Below, piece by piece: positions 1-7,507 of a stretch of DNA of 21,585 nucleotides. Within the stretch, counting starts at the first letter, position 1; every line of letters starts with the position of its first letter. Made by a program: the position numbers and the translations under genes. This stretch comes from an uncultured Rothia sp. (lineage in GTDB: Bacteria; Actinomycetota; Actinomycetes; Actinomycetales; Micrococcaceae). The stretch is taken from the NCBI RefSeq assembly GCF_916715725.1, contig NZ_CAKAPD010000020.1:1-21585 (forward strand). The letters run 5' to 3'. The notes under the pieces were generated by a model. It was not told the origin of the DNA and made no database searches. It worked only from the letters and a program-made list of their open reading frames with translations.

Positions 1-1
1 A

Positions 2-49
2 GCCTCCTGTTTCTTGGACTTTAGTTTTGTTGTCCAAGAAACGGGAGGC
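2..49 (-). terminator. Long hairpin downstream of lldP, possible terminator
   Basis: An 18-bp inverted repeat pairs positions 2-19 with 32-49, with one non-Watson-Crick position (8/43) and a 12-base loop. It begins 95 bases beyond the lldP stop codon. The window ends right after the stem, so I cannot see whether a T-run follows on the minus strand; none follows on the plus strand. It may end lldP transcription or serve a convergent gene outside the window. Confidence 0.55.
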
Positions 50-143
50 AGTTCACGAAGTAGAAGGGGGCTTTCGCTAAACCGTGTCGCGGTACCTCAC
101 CTTTCAGGGAAGGCAGGTTACACGCATCGGAGCTTCACGCTGT

Positions 144-1781
144 TTAGGAAACAACCAGGGACAGAACGTAACTCCAAACACAGGTGATAGCCAGCAGGAT
201 TGCGCTGTACTTGATTGCCATGGAGGTAATCTTGGATTCCTCGCCGGCGCTGTTTACTGCAGCAGCTGCAATTGCGATGGACTGCGGGGAAACAATCTTC
301 GCCATCACACCACCGGCGGTGTTAGATGCAATCAGCAGGGTCTGGCTGACACCAATCTGATGTGCGGTGGTAGCCTGCAGGCCAGCGAAGAGGATGTTGC
401 TGTTCACCACAGAGCCGGTCACGAACACGCCGATCCAACCGATGATCGGGGACAGCAGCGGGAAGATTGCGCCCACAGCGGCAACAGCCAGTGCGATGGA
501 GGTAATCATACCTGCGTAGTTCATGACGTTAGCAACGGACATGACCAGGCAGATCATGATGATCGGGGTCTGCAGCTGCTTCCAGGTTGCACCGAGTTCC
601 TCGATAGCCTCGCCCCAGCTGATGGAGGAGGTCAGGATGGTGATGATTGCAGCCACCAGAATTGCGGTACCGGAAGCACCAATGATGTTCCAGGTGTAGG
701 TCACGTCAATTGCCTTGGGGGTTGCAACGATCGGTGCGGTCTGCTGGATGGTCTGGTGCAGCCACGGAACGGGGAAGGTGATGTTACTGAAGGCCAGCAG
801 ACCCCCCTTAGCAAAGAGCGGCTTCATCGCGGTGGACCAGAGCAGAATCACGACGGACAGGTAGACGAAGGGGCTCCATGCCTTGAGGATTTCGCCACCG
901 GTGTGCTTGACGCTCTGCTGAGCCTCAACCTCTTCCAGGGAGGGAGCGGTGGGCTCACGGAAGATGTTCTTGGGCTGCCACTTCTGCATGATGAGTGCCA
1001 GAGCAATCAGAGCCAGCAGCGGCGGGATGATGTCGACGAGCTCGGGGTTACCGAGGCCTGCGAGCAGGACAGACTGGCCGCCAGAGTAAATCAGACCAAC
1101 AATCAGTGCTACCAGACCGACTTCGCGGATACCGCGCAGACCGTCCTGAATAGCAACAAGCAGTACGGGGATGAGAGCCGCCATGATCTGGATAACCAGG
1201 ACCATTTCGATGGACAGTGCATGCAGGTCCACGCCGCCGCGGGTTGCTGCGGTGGTCACGGGGATACCGATAGCGCCGTATGCACCGGAGCTCACGTTAG
1301 CAATCAGTGCGAACATTGCGGCCTTGAGCGGGTTGAAGCCCAGGGACACGAGCAGTGCAGCACAGATAGCAATCGGGATACCGAAGCCTGCAGCGCCTTC
1401 AAGGAAGCCGCCGAAGCAGAATGCGATCAACAGCATCTGGATGCGCTGGTCGGTAGAGATGGAGGAGATGGAGGAGCGAACAATTTCGAAGCCGCCGGAA
1501 CGCACAGAAATGCGGTAGAGCCACACTGCCATGAGCACGATCCAGCCGATGGGCCACATGCCCGAGAGGAAGCCGTAGAGGATGGAGCCTGCACCGGCAG
1601 TGATGGGCATACCGAAGATAGCGCAACCGATGACCAGTGCAATGACGAGGGAGATAACGGCAGATTTAATACCGCTGAGCTTCAGGACGGTGAGGCCCAG
1701 AAGGAAGAAAATAATCGGGACTGCTGCCACGAGTGCGGAGAGTGCGCTCGAGTTCAGCGGGTCGTAGACTTGCTGCCACAT
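144..1781 (-). CDS. lldP: L-lactate permease (LctP family)
   Basis: This is a proton-coupled L-lactate (and probably glycolate) importer of the LctP family in the cytoplasmic membrane. The 545-residue product is almost wholly hydrophobic, with about 12-14 predicted membrane segments, and matches the family length of about 550. Family motifs are visible: an N-terminal WQQVYDP, GFLEGAAGFGIPIAI, NVSSGAYGAIGIP and, near the C-terminus, SNTAGGVMAKIVSPQSIAIA. I chose the ATG at 1781 because an AAAGGAA ribosome binding site lies about 12 bases upstream and MWQQ is where LctP proteins begin. The open frame runs on to 2003, but that 74-residue addition has no family character. The usual TGSDTSSN motif reads TGSVVNSN here. 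It appears to be monocistronic, and inverted repeats upstream suggest regulation. No lactate dehydrogenase gene is in the window. Confidence 0.93.
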   Translation of the reverse strand: MWQQVYDPLNSSALSALVAAVPIIFFLLGLTVLKLSGIKSAVISLVIALVIGCAIFGMPITAGAGSILYGFLSGMWPIGWIVLMAVWLYRISVRSGGFEIVRSSISSISTDQRIQMLLIAFCFGGFLEGAAGFGIPIAICAALLVSLGFNPLKAAMFALIANVSSGAYGAIGIPVTTAATRGGVDLHALSIEMVLVIQIMAALIPVLLVAIQDGLRGIREVGLVALIVGLIYSGGQSVLLAGLGNPELVDIIPPLLALIALALIMQKWQPKNIFREPTAPSLEEVEAQQSVKHTGGEILKAWSPFVYLSVVILLWSTAMKPLFAKGGLLAFSNITFPVPWLHQTIQQTAPIVATPKAIDVTYTWNIIGASGTAILVAAIITILTSSISWGEAIEELGATWKQLQTPIIMICLVMSVANVMNYAGMITSIALAVAAVGAIFPLLSPIIGWIGVFVTGSVVNSNILFAGLQATTAHQIGVSQTLLIASNTAGGVMAKIVSPQSIAIAAAAVNSAGEESKITSMAIKYSAILLAITCVWSYVLSLVVS

Positions 1782-1878
1782 GATGTACTGTGTTCCTTTC
1801 CGCGCCCAGGGGCGGGATTGTGTCGTGCCGCAAAACCTTCCCAGCGACGCGTGTGGCGGCGTGTGTGCCGTGTGTTGC

Positions 1879-1892
1879 AGGTGCGTACACCT
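1879..1892. repeat. Short palindrome AGGTG-N4-CACCT upstream of lldP
   Basis: Positions 1879-1883 (AGGTG) are the exact inverse of 1888-1892 (CACCT), separated by CGTA. It lies about 100 bases upstream of the lldP start codon. It could be an operator half-site pair, but it is short enough to occur by chance. Confidence 0.3.
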
Positions 1893-1916
1893 AGCTGTTT
1901 GATGCGTTAAGGACGC

Positions 1917-1931
1917 TATCCCTTGGGGATA
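1917..1931. promoter_or_regulatory. 15-bp perfect palindrome upstream of lldP, candidate operator
   Basis: TATCCC-TTG-GGGATA is a perfect inverted repeat (6+3+6) about 136 bases upstream of the lldP start. Lactate permease genes are often controlled by GntR-type (LldR) or related repressors that bind short palindromes. The sequence does not identify which regulator would bind, so the operator role is inferred from position and symmetry only. Confidence 0.4.
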
Positions 1932-2016
1932 TATGCCTTCACTTGGGTTCGTGTTGGTTTTGCGGTTATGAAATTTAGTGTGTTGAAACGGCGTTTTTGT
2001 CACAGAAACCTAAATA

Positions 2017-2037
2017 TTCCTTGATTTGTCAAGGGAA
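2017..2037. promoter_or_regulatory. Inverted repeat with embedded TTGACA, upstream of lldP
   Basis: CCTTGA at 2019-2024 is the exact inverse of TCAAGG at 2029-2034, with a 4-base centre. With one bulge the symmetry extends to TTCC/GGGAA. On the minus strand the right arm contains a consensus -35 element, TTGACA, at 2032-2027. No good -10 follows at 16-18 bases. It may be an operator over a weak promoter for lldP. Confidence 0.35.
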
Positions 2038-2319
2038 TTTCAGGGGCAGGATAATGAATCTCTAATCCCAAAAACGCAATTCCTTGTGTACCCAATGTAC
2101 CACCGAACACCCACAAAATCGGGCATATTCCAACATTTAGATTCAAGCTCATAATTGCAACCTAACCTAAAGCCCCACCGCTTTACAGGTGCAATGCCGG
2201 CCCCTCCCCCGCCATCTCAAGGAAGAGAGCGCACTTCGGTGCTTCCAGCCGTGTTTTGGCGCCGACTCCCGCGTTTCCTCGCCCGAGCAGGCAAACCATA
2301 AAACCACTAAACGGCATAC

Positions 2320-2355
2320 AAAAAAGCTCCGGAAGGAAAAACCTTCCGGAGCTTT
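2320..2355 (-). terminator. Intrinsic terminator of tRNA-Pro
   Basis: A perfect 14-bp stem pairs 2323-2336 with 2342-2355 around an A5 loop (T5 on the transcribed strand). The final stem bases form a run of T residues on the minus strand. It starts 6 bases after the tRNA 3' end. The stem is near-symmetric and could also act on plus-strand transcripts. Confidence 0.85.
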
Positions 2356-2360
2356 ATCTG

Positions 2361-2434
<74 letters not shown>

Positions 2435-2484
2435 ATTCGTTATTCACGATATTGTTTTCAAGGTTTCCCCTGAACACTCGAATA

Positions 2485-2513
2485 ACTATACCGGGCTTTT
2501 AACCCCCGCGCAA
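2485..2513 (-). promoter_or_regulatory. Promoter of tRNA-Pro
   Basis: On the minus strand a -35 element TTGCGC (2513-2508) is followed after exactly 17 bases by the -10 element TATAGT (2490-2485). The predicted start is near 2478, about 44 bases before the tRNA 5' end. Directly upstream of the -35, positions 2520-2556 are rich in A- and T-tracts, as in UP elements of strong stable-RNA promoters. Confidence 0.65.
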
Positions 2514-2519
2514 GCCAGA

Positions 2520-2592
2520 ATCCCTATTTTTAGAAAAAATCTTAAAAATCTTTTCCTCGCAGATTTCCATACAGATTTTCCGCACAGAATCC
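2520..2592. repeat. A/T-tract block and three CAGATTTTCC-like repeats upstream of tRNA-Pro
   Basis: Positions 2527-2554 hold successive T5, A6, A5 and T4 tracts, some about one helical turn apart, which would favour intrinsic bending. Next to them lie three imperfect copies of CAGATTTTCC beginning at 2560, 2572 and 2585, a spacing of 12-13 bases. The block sits just upstream of the tRNA-Pro -35 element and downstream of der. A role in activating the tRNA promoter is inference. Confidence 0.45.
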
Positions 2593-2662
2593 GGTACGCG
2601 GGAGCCAAGCCTAACAAAGGGCCAGCCCAGCAACACGGCATCAAGCAGACGCACCCCCGCTA

Positions 2663-4243
2663 CTAGCGGCGGCCGCCCTTACCCTTCTTAGCCTTCGCGC
2701 TCTGACGCTCACCCAGGGAGCGGCGCTCACGCACACGCATCGAAATCTCAATCGGAGTACCCGTGAAATCAAAAGTCTCACGCAGACGACGCATAATGAA
2801 GCGACGGTAGCCCGGATCCAAGAAACCGGTAGTAAAGAGCACGAACTTCGGCGGACGCGAAGACACCTGAGTACCGAAGAGAATACGCGGCTGCTTACCG
2901 CCACGCAGCGGGTGCGGATGCGCGGCAACAATCTCGCCCAGGAACGCATTCAGGCGACCGGTCGGAATACGCGAATCCCACGACTCCAGCGAGTGCTCCA
3001 GGGCGGGCACCAGCTTGTCCTTGTGCCAGCCGGTCTTCGCCGAAATGTTCACGCGAGGCGCCCACTGCACGTGTGCCAGGTCGCGCTCAATCTCGCGCTC
3101 AAGCATGTCGCGGCGATCCTCATCGAGGGTATCCCACTTATTGAACGCCAGGACCATCGCACGACCCGAATCAATCACGGTCTGCACGATACGCACATCC
3201 TGCTCAGAGATCGGCTCGGAAACATCCAGCAGCACCACGGCAACCTCAGAACGCTCCAGAGCAGTCTGAGTACGCAGCGAAGAGTAGAACTCCGCACCCT
3301 TAGCCATGTGCTGGCGACGGCGAATACCCGCGGTATCCACAAAACGCCAAGGGTAGCCGCCCAGCTCAATAATCTCGTCAATCGGATCACGAGTCGTACC
3401 AGCCAGGTCGTTCACCACGGCACGCTCAGAACCAGCCAGCTTGTTCAGCAGCGACGACTTACCCACGTTCGGGCGACCTACCAGAGCCACACGACGCGGG
3501 CCACCCAGCGCCTCCGGCTGAGCGAACTGCGAGTGCTCCGGCATAACCTCAAGGATCTCGTCCAGAGCATCCGCCAGGCCACGACCGTGCAGACCCGACA
3601 CCGGGAACGGCTGACCCATACCCAGCGACCAGAGGTTATAAATCTCCGGCTCCAGGTGAGCGTCATCAATCTTGTTAGCAATCAGAATGATCGGCTTCTT
3701 CACGCGGCGCAGCATACGCACAATCTGCTCGTCCGAAGCGGTCACACCCACGCGGGCATCCACCACCAGGACCACAACGTCGGCCTGCTCCACAGCGATC
3801 TCAGCCTGCTCAGCAACCTGAGCATCAATACCGCGGGCATCAGACTCCCAACCACCGGTATCAACCAGGGTGAAGCTCTTACCCAGCCACTCAGCCTTAT
3901 AGGACACGCGGTCACGAGTCACACCCGGCTTATCCTCAACCACCGCTTCACGGCGGCCCAGAATACGGTTAATGATGGTCGACTTACCCACGTTCGGGCG
4001 GCCAACAATCGCCACTACCGGATCAGCGAGCTGCTCTTCCTCTTCCTCAATGTCGAAGCCCCAAGCACCCAGCAGGGCGCGGTCCTCTTCATCCAGGTCG
4101 TAGTCCTCAAGACCCTCTAGAAGAGCCTGAGCACGCTGATCAGCGGTCTCATCATCAATCTCAGCGAGGCGCTCGGTAACGTCGTCCTCGCCACCGCCCA
4201 GGTACTTATCTTCGTAATCGTCGCGGATAGCGTCCTCAGCCAT
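2663..4243 (-). CDS. der: Ribosome biogenesis GTPase Der (EngA)
   Basis: Der is a double GTPase that binds the 50S subunit and is needed for its maturation. The 526-residue protein has two G domains. The first has GRPNVGKST at 81-89, DTGG at 128-131 and NKID at 190-193. The second has GRPNVGKSS at 256-264, DTAG at 303-306 and NKWD at 368-371. A C-terminal KH-like domain and a basic KGKGGRR tail follow. An acidic N-terminal extension of about 75 residues precedes the first G domain, as is common in actinobacterial Der. The ATG at 4243 is preferred because AAAGGA lies 6 bases upstream; two upstream in-frame ATGs (4249, 4306) lack that spacing. It ends with tandem TAG TAG stops and closes the scpA-der operon, 111 bases after cmk. 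Confidence 0.95.
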   Translation of the reverse strand: MAEDAIRDDYEDKYLGGGEDDVTERLAEIDDETADQRAQALLEGLEDYDLDEEDRALLGAWGFDIEEEEEQLADPVVAIVGRPNVGKSTIINRILGRREAVVEDKPGVTRDRVSYKAEWLGKSFTLVDTGGWESDARGIDAQVAEQAEIAVEQADVVVLVVDARVGVTASDEQIVRMLRRVKKPIILIANKIDDAHLEPEIYNLWSLGMGQPFPVSGLHGRGLADALDEILEVMPEHSQFAQPEALGGPRRVALVGRPNVGKSSLLNKLAGSERAVVNDLAGTTRDPIDEIIELGGYPWRFVDTAGIRRRQHMAKGAEFYSSLRTQTALERSEVAVVLLDVSEPISEQDVRIVQTVIDSGRAMVLAFNKWDTLDEDRRDMLEREIERDLAHVQWAPRVNISAKTGWHKDKLVPALEHSLESWDSRIPTGRLNAFLGEIVAAHPHPLRGGKQPRILFGTQVSSRPPKFVLFTTGFLDPGYRRFIMRRLRETFDFTGTPIEISMRVRERRSLGERQSAKAKKGKGGRR

Positions 4244-4354
4244 GCGCATTCCTTTCTCTACCCGCCCCACGCCCGACCCAAAGGTCAGCACGCGAGCGCG
4301 GCTCAACGTCTTCTCGGGAGCGGATGCACCACTCCCCCAGCGTTTCGGCGGGGC

Positions 4355-5047
4355 CTAGCCCTCGCGCTTCGCTTTCAACTGGTCATTCACAGCGTTAATC
4401 ACTGCAGAGACCGTCGCATTAAAATCAAGATCCGAGCTGTCCACCAGGGTCACGCCCTCGGCAGCTTCCATAAAGTTATTGACCTTCGAATCCTTCGCAT
4501 CACGCTCAGCGATCTGCTTGCTCAAGTCGCCCGAAGCGCCGGACTTCTCCGCGTTCTCCAGGCCGCGGCGCGCCATGCGCACCTCCTCGGAAGCAGTCAG
4601 CAGGATGCGCGCATCAGCGTCGGGAGCGACCACGGTGGTGATGTCGCGGCCCTCAGCGACCATGCCGTTAATAGCGTGGTCAATCATCCAACGCTGCAGG
4701 CCAATCAGGTGCTCACGAACCGCCGGAACCGAAGCCACAGCAGAAACGGCCGAAGAAATGCGCTCGCTACGAATCTCCTCACGGATATCGGTCGAGCCCA
4801 TCAGAATCTCTTCTTCCTTAATGTTCGTACCGAACACCAGGGGCATCTCCTCGACAGCCTTCGCGATCGCCTCAGCGTCGTTCAGGTCAACGCCAAGTTC
4901 CAGCACACGGTAGGTTGCGGCACGGTACATTGCACCGGTATCCAGGTACGCCAGGCCAAAGTGGCGTGCAACTTCCTTAGACACAGACGACTTACCGGAA
5001 CCGGAGGGACCGTCAATAGCAATCGTCAGTTTAGGGTTCTCGTGCAT
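4355..5047 (-). CDS. cmk: (d)CMP kinase
   Basis: Cytidylate kinase phosphorylates CMP and dCMP to the diphosphates using ATP, in pyrimidine salvage and recycling. The 230-residue product has the P-loop GPSGSGKS at 13-20, the conserved LDTGAMYRA at 35-43 and a central AEGRDI motif that binds substrate, and matches the family length. I chose the ATG at 5047 because AAGGAG lies 5 bases upstream; a GTG at 5053 overlaps that ribosome binding site. It lies between tyrA (54 bases upstream) and der in the same orientation, the standard actinobacterial arrangement. It is functionally linked to pyrG in the same window, since the two enzymes make CDP and CTP by different routes. Confidence 0.95.
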   Translation of the reverse strand: MHENPKLTIAIDGPSGSGKSSVSKEVARHFGLAYLDTGAMYRAATYRVLELGVDLNDAEAIAKAVEEMPLVFGTNIKEEEILMGSTDIREEIRSERISSAVSAVASVPAVREHLIGLQRWMIDHAINGMVAEGRDITTVVAPDADARILLTASEEVRMARRGLENAEKSGASGDLSKQIAERDAKDSKVNNFMEAAEGVTLVDSSDLDFNATVSAVINAVNDQLKAKREG

Positions 5048-5101
5048 CAGCACTCCTTCAAATTCGTCTCAAACTTTATGCCGGAAAATACAGCTTTAAC
5101 T

Positions 5102-6271
5102 CTACTTCACAACACGCCAACCGCGAGCCGACAAATCGCGGACCAGCGCCTCATGAATAGACGGATTGACCGAGATTTCAGCCATACCCACCGGGGCACC
5201 CGTCGAGTGCTCCAGACGCAAATCCTCAAGGTTAGCGCCCAGCTCACCAATCTCGGCAAGCAAACGAGCCAGCGTGCCGGGGGTGTCGTCCACCAGCACC
5301 GTCATCTTTGCGAACGCGGCGGGTGCCGTACCGTGCTTACCCGGAATACGGCTCACGCCCGCGTTGCCTTCACTCATCAGCTGCGCCAAATCCAGGCGAG
5401 CGCCGGACGCCGTCGGGTTCTCCAGCGTCGCGATGAGGCGGTTCAGGTCATCACGCACCCCGTAGAGGGTCTGCACAATCGGGTCAGCGTTCGCCGCAAA
5501 AATCTGCACCCACAGCGTCGGGTCCGAGGCCGCAATACGCACCGTATCGCGCAAACCCTGACCCGCCAGGGACAGCGCATACAGCGGAGTGTCCTGCAGA
5601 CGCGAAGCCAACAGCGAGCTCATCGCCTGCGGCACATGAGAGATTAGGGCAACCGTCTGATCATGTTCCTCAACGCCCAGAGAAGTCACAATCGCGCCCA
5701 GCTCCACCGCCACAGAACGCACCAGACGCACACACTCGGGGCGAACCGAATCGTGCTCGCAGATAATCCACGGACGCGCCTGGAACAGCTCACCGCGAGC
5801 AGCCACCGGGCCAGACTTCTCACGCCCAGCCATCGGATGCGAACCCACGTAACGGGACGCATCCGCACCCGAGGCAAGCACATCAGCCAGCGGCTGCACC
5901 TTCACCGAGGCAACATCCGTCACCACGGCGCCGGGGTAGCCCGCCTCCGGTCGAGGCGCATAGGTGTTCAACGCGCGAGCGCACACGGCACCGGCACTAT
6001 CCGGAGGCGCAGCCACCACCACCAGCTGCGGGGCGAGGGCGGCGCGCTCCTCCTCCGACAGTGTGGAGATGCTTGTACCGGCACCGATATCCTGCGCCAC
6101 AGCCTCGGCGGTGGGTGAAATATCTTGGACGTACACGTCCTCGCATCCTGCCGCACGCAACCCCAAACCAATGGAGGCACCCAGCAGACCCGAACCGATA
6201 ATGAGCACCGGCCCGGTCAGCGTTGAGTCCATGGGCAGCTCAGATGCGGAAAGCTCAGCGGGCGAGCTCAT
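5102..6271 (-). CDS. tyrA: Prephenate dehydrogenase with C-terminal ACT domain
   Basis: This enzyme oxidatively decarboxylates prephenate to 4-hydroxyphenylpyruvate with NAD(P)+, the committed step to tyrosine. The 389-residue protein has a Rossmann motif GSGLLGASIG at 26-35 and the family SHPMAGREKSGP segment, whose His is catalytic. A C-terminal ACT domain (about 321-389, beginning MTVLVDDTPGTLARLL) probably binds tyrosine for feedback control. The ATG at 6271 has a consensus AAGGAG 5 bases upstream, which favours it over an internal Met at residue 14. It starts 18 bases after rluB ends, so it is very probably co-transcribed with rluB and cmk, as in other actinobacteria. The short N-terminal tail before the Rossmann fold is not conserved in character. 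Confidence 0.93.
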   Translation of the reverse strand: MSSPAELSASELPMDSTLTGPVLIIGSGLLGASIGLGLRAAGCEDVYVQDISPTAEAVAQDIGAGTSISTLSEEERAALAPQLVVVAAPPDSAGAVCARALNTYAPRPEAGYPGAVVTDVASVKVQPLADVLASGADASRYVGSHPMAGREKSGPVAARGELFQARPWIICEHDSVRPECVRLVRSVAVELGAIVTSLGVEEHDQTVALISHVPQAMSSLLASRLQDTPLYALSLAGQGLRDTVRIAASDPTLWVQIFAANADPIVQTLYGVRDDLNRLIATLENPTASGARLDLAQLMSEGNAGVSRIPGKHGTAPAAFAKMTVLVDDTPGTLARLLAEIGELGANLEDLRLEHSTGAPVGMAEISVNPSIHEALVRDLSARGWRVVK

Positions 6272-6289
6272 GACAACTCCTTAGCGTTA

Positions 6290-7420
6290 TTACATGTCCA
6301 CCGAAGCGAGCAGGTGACCGATCTCGACCTTGGAGAGGTTACGGACGGTACCCTGCTTCTGCGAACCAATACGGATCGGGCCCATCTCGACGCGGACCAG
6401 GCGCTCAACCGGGTAGCCGACAGCGTCGAAGAGTCGGCGCACGATGCGGTTCTTACCGGAGTGGATGGTCACCTCAACGAGCACGTGGCCGGGGGTGGAG
6501 TCCACCAGCTTGAACTCGTCCACGCGGGTCACGCCGTCTTCCAGGCGAATACCCTTCTTCATGGCTGCGCCGACGCCGGGCTCCATCGGGCCGGGAACCT
6601 GCACCAGGTAGGTCTTGGGCACCTCGTAGGAGGGGTGGGTGAGGCGGTTCGCCAGTTCACCGTCGTTGGTCAGCAGCAGCAGACCCTCGGTTTCGACGTC
6701 CAGGCGGCCCACGTGGAATACGCGCTCGCTCATGGAGGAACGCAGGAAGTCAGAGATACAGGGGCGACCTTCGGGGTCTTCCATGGTGGAGACCACGCCG
6801 GCGGGCTTGTTGAATGCCATGTAGACGAGCTTGTCGTTGGTCTGAACGGTCATGCCGTCCACCTGCACGGTCACCTTGGAGGGGTCCACGCGCACACCCA
6901 GCTCGGTTACGACTTCACCGTTGACGGTGACGCGGCCTTCGGTAATCATTTCTTCGCAGACGCGGCGGGATGCCACACCGGCCTGAGCCAGCAGCTTCTG
7001 CAGGCGCACGCCGTCGTGGTCGTAGAACTCGTAGTGGTCTACCGGGGCGTTGCGGGGGCGGCGGGGGCGGTGCGGGCCAGCATAGTTGCTGACGCGGTAT
7101 TCGCCGCGCTCGTTTGCGAAGGCTTCGCCGGAGCGGTAGGGGCGGCCCGGTGCGCGGCGTTCGCGCTTGGGCAGTTCGGTGCCGCGGCCGCGACCTGCGC
7201 CGAACTTCTTCTCGCCAAACTTCTTGTCACCGAACTTCTTCTCGCCGAAGCCCTTTGCGCCGTTCTTCGATGCGCCGGGGCGACCGCCGCGTGCGGATGC
7301 GCCCTTAGCGCCGGGCTTACCGCCCTGACCGGGACGACCGGCGCCGGGACGGCCACCGCGAGAGTTCTGGGGACGACCGGATGCAGAGCGGCCGCCGCGG
7401 GAGGAGTTTCCATATGCCAT
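6290..7420 (-). CDS. rluB: 23S rRNA pseudouridine synthase, RluB/RsuA family, with Gly/Lys-rich N-terminal tail
   Basis: The family converts a specific uridine in 23S rRNA to pseudouridine; by synteny with Rv1711 this is the RluB-type enzyme. The 376-residue protein has an S4 RNA-binding domain at about 138-185 (VRLQKLLAQAGVASRR) and a catalytic domain with VGRLDVETEGLLLLTNDG, in which Asp241 of GRLD is the expected nucleophile. The first 130 residues form a disordered, basic tail rich in Gly, Arg and Lys. It includes the repeat KGFGEKKFGDKKFGEKKFG (56-74), which probably gives extra rRNA contact. The ATG at 7420 is preferred; its ribosome binding site (GAGAAG) is weak. An upstream in-frame ATG at 7465 has no better site. 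It follows scpB by 87 bases, a gap holding a LexA-box-like palindrome. Confidence 0.9.
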   Translation of the reverse strand: MAYGNSSRGGRSASGRPQNSRGGRPGAGRPGQGGKPGAKGASARGGRPGASKNGAKGFGEKKFGDKKFGEKKFGAGRGRGTELPKRERRAPGRPYRSGEAFANERGEYRVSNYAGPHRPRRPRNAPVDHYEFYDHDGVRLQKLLAQAGVASRRVCEEMITEGRVTVNGEVVTELGVRVDPSKVTVQVDGMTVQTNDKLVYMAFNKPAGVVSTMEDPEGRPCISDFLRSSMSERVFHVGRLDVETEGLLLLTNDGELANRLTHPSYEVPKTYLVQVPGPMEPGVGAAMKKGIRLEDGVTRVDEFKLVDSTPGHVLVEVTIHSGKNRIVRRLFDAVGYPVERLVRVEMGPIRIGSQKQGTVRNLSKVEIGHLLASVDM

Positions 7421-7469
7421 GGTGTTCTTCTCTTTTCTGTCGTATAGTGCGAACGTTTCAGGCATTTCC

Positions 7470-7483
7470 CGAACGTTCGTTCG
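7470..7483. promoter_or_regulatory. LexA (SOS) box-like palindrome between scpB and rluB
   Basis: The 14 bases read CGAAC-GTTC-GTTCG, matching the Gram-positive LexA consensus CGAAC-N4-GTTCG at all ten fixed positions. It lies 50 bases upstream of the rluB start. On the minus strand the weak promoter-like TATACG (7446-7441) follows it, so the box would cover a -35 region. LexA binding is inferred from the motif only; neither rluB nor its downstream genes are classic SOS genes. Confidence 0.4.
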
Positions 7484-7507
7484 TCTTATTGGTTCGTTGT
7501 CGTTGTC

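Larger units (their letters stand above)
1782..2319. other. Intergenic regulatory region between tRNA-Pro terminator and lldP
   Basis: This stretch of about 540 bases holds no credible gene. The short frames at 2167-2430 (-) and 2189-2395 (+) are read-through of the neighbouring tRNA. It should contain the lldP promoter, but I find no convincing -35/-10 pair. It does hold three inverted repeats, listed separately, and a small 4-bp TTCG-loop hairpin at 2231-2242. The part at 1960-2160 is visibly richer in A and T than the flanking genes, as expected for a promoter region. Confidence 0.6.

Noticed and set aside
84..1910. 608-codon plus-strand frame opposite lldP
   Set aside because: It mirrors lldP codon bias; the translation is a Gly/Asp/His/Cys-rich string without domains, and the opposite strand is a clear permease.
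1782..2003. In-frame upstream extension of lldP (74 codons)
   Set aside because: The sequence is not hydrophobic or family-like, and the ATG at 1781 matches the family N-terminus with a ribosome binding site.
2231..2242. GCAC-TTCG-GTGC mini-hairpin in the lldP upstream region
   Set aside because: Only 4 bp; although TTCG loops are stable, there is no T-run or other context to give it a role.
2912..4120. 402-codon plus-strand frame opposite der
   Set aside because: Arg/His/Thr/Gln-rich low-complexity product, antisense to an unmistakable double GTPase.
6314..7447. 377-codon plus-strand frame opposite rluB
   Set aside because: Antisense shadow of rluB; Ala/Gly/Val/His-rich with no recognisable domain.
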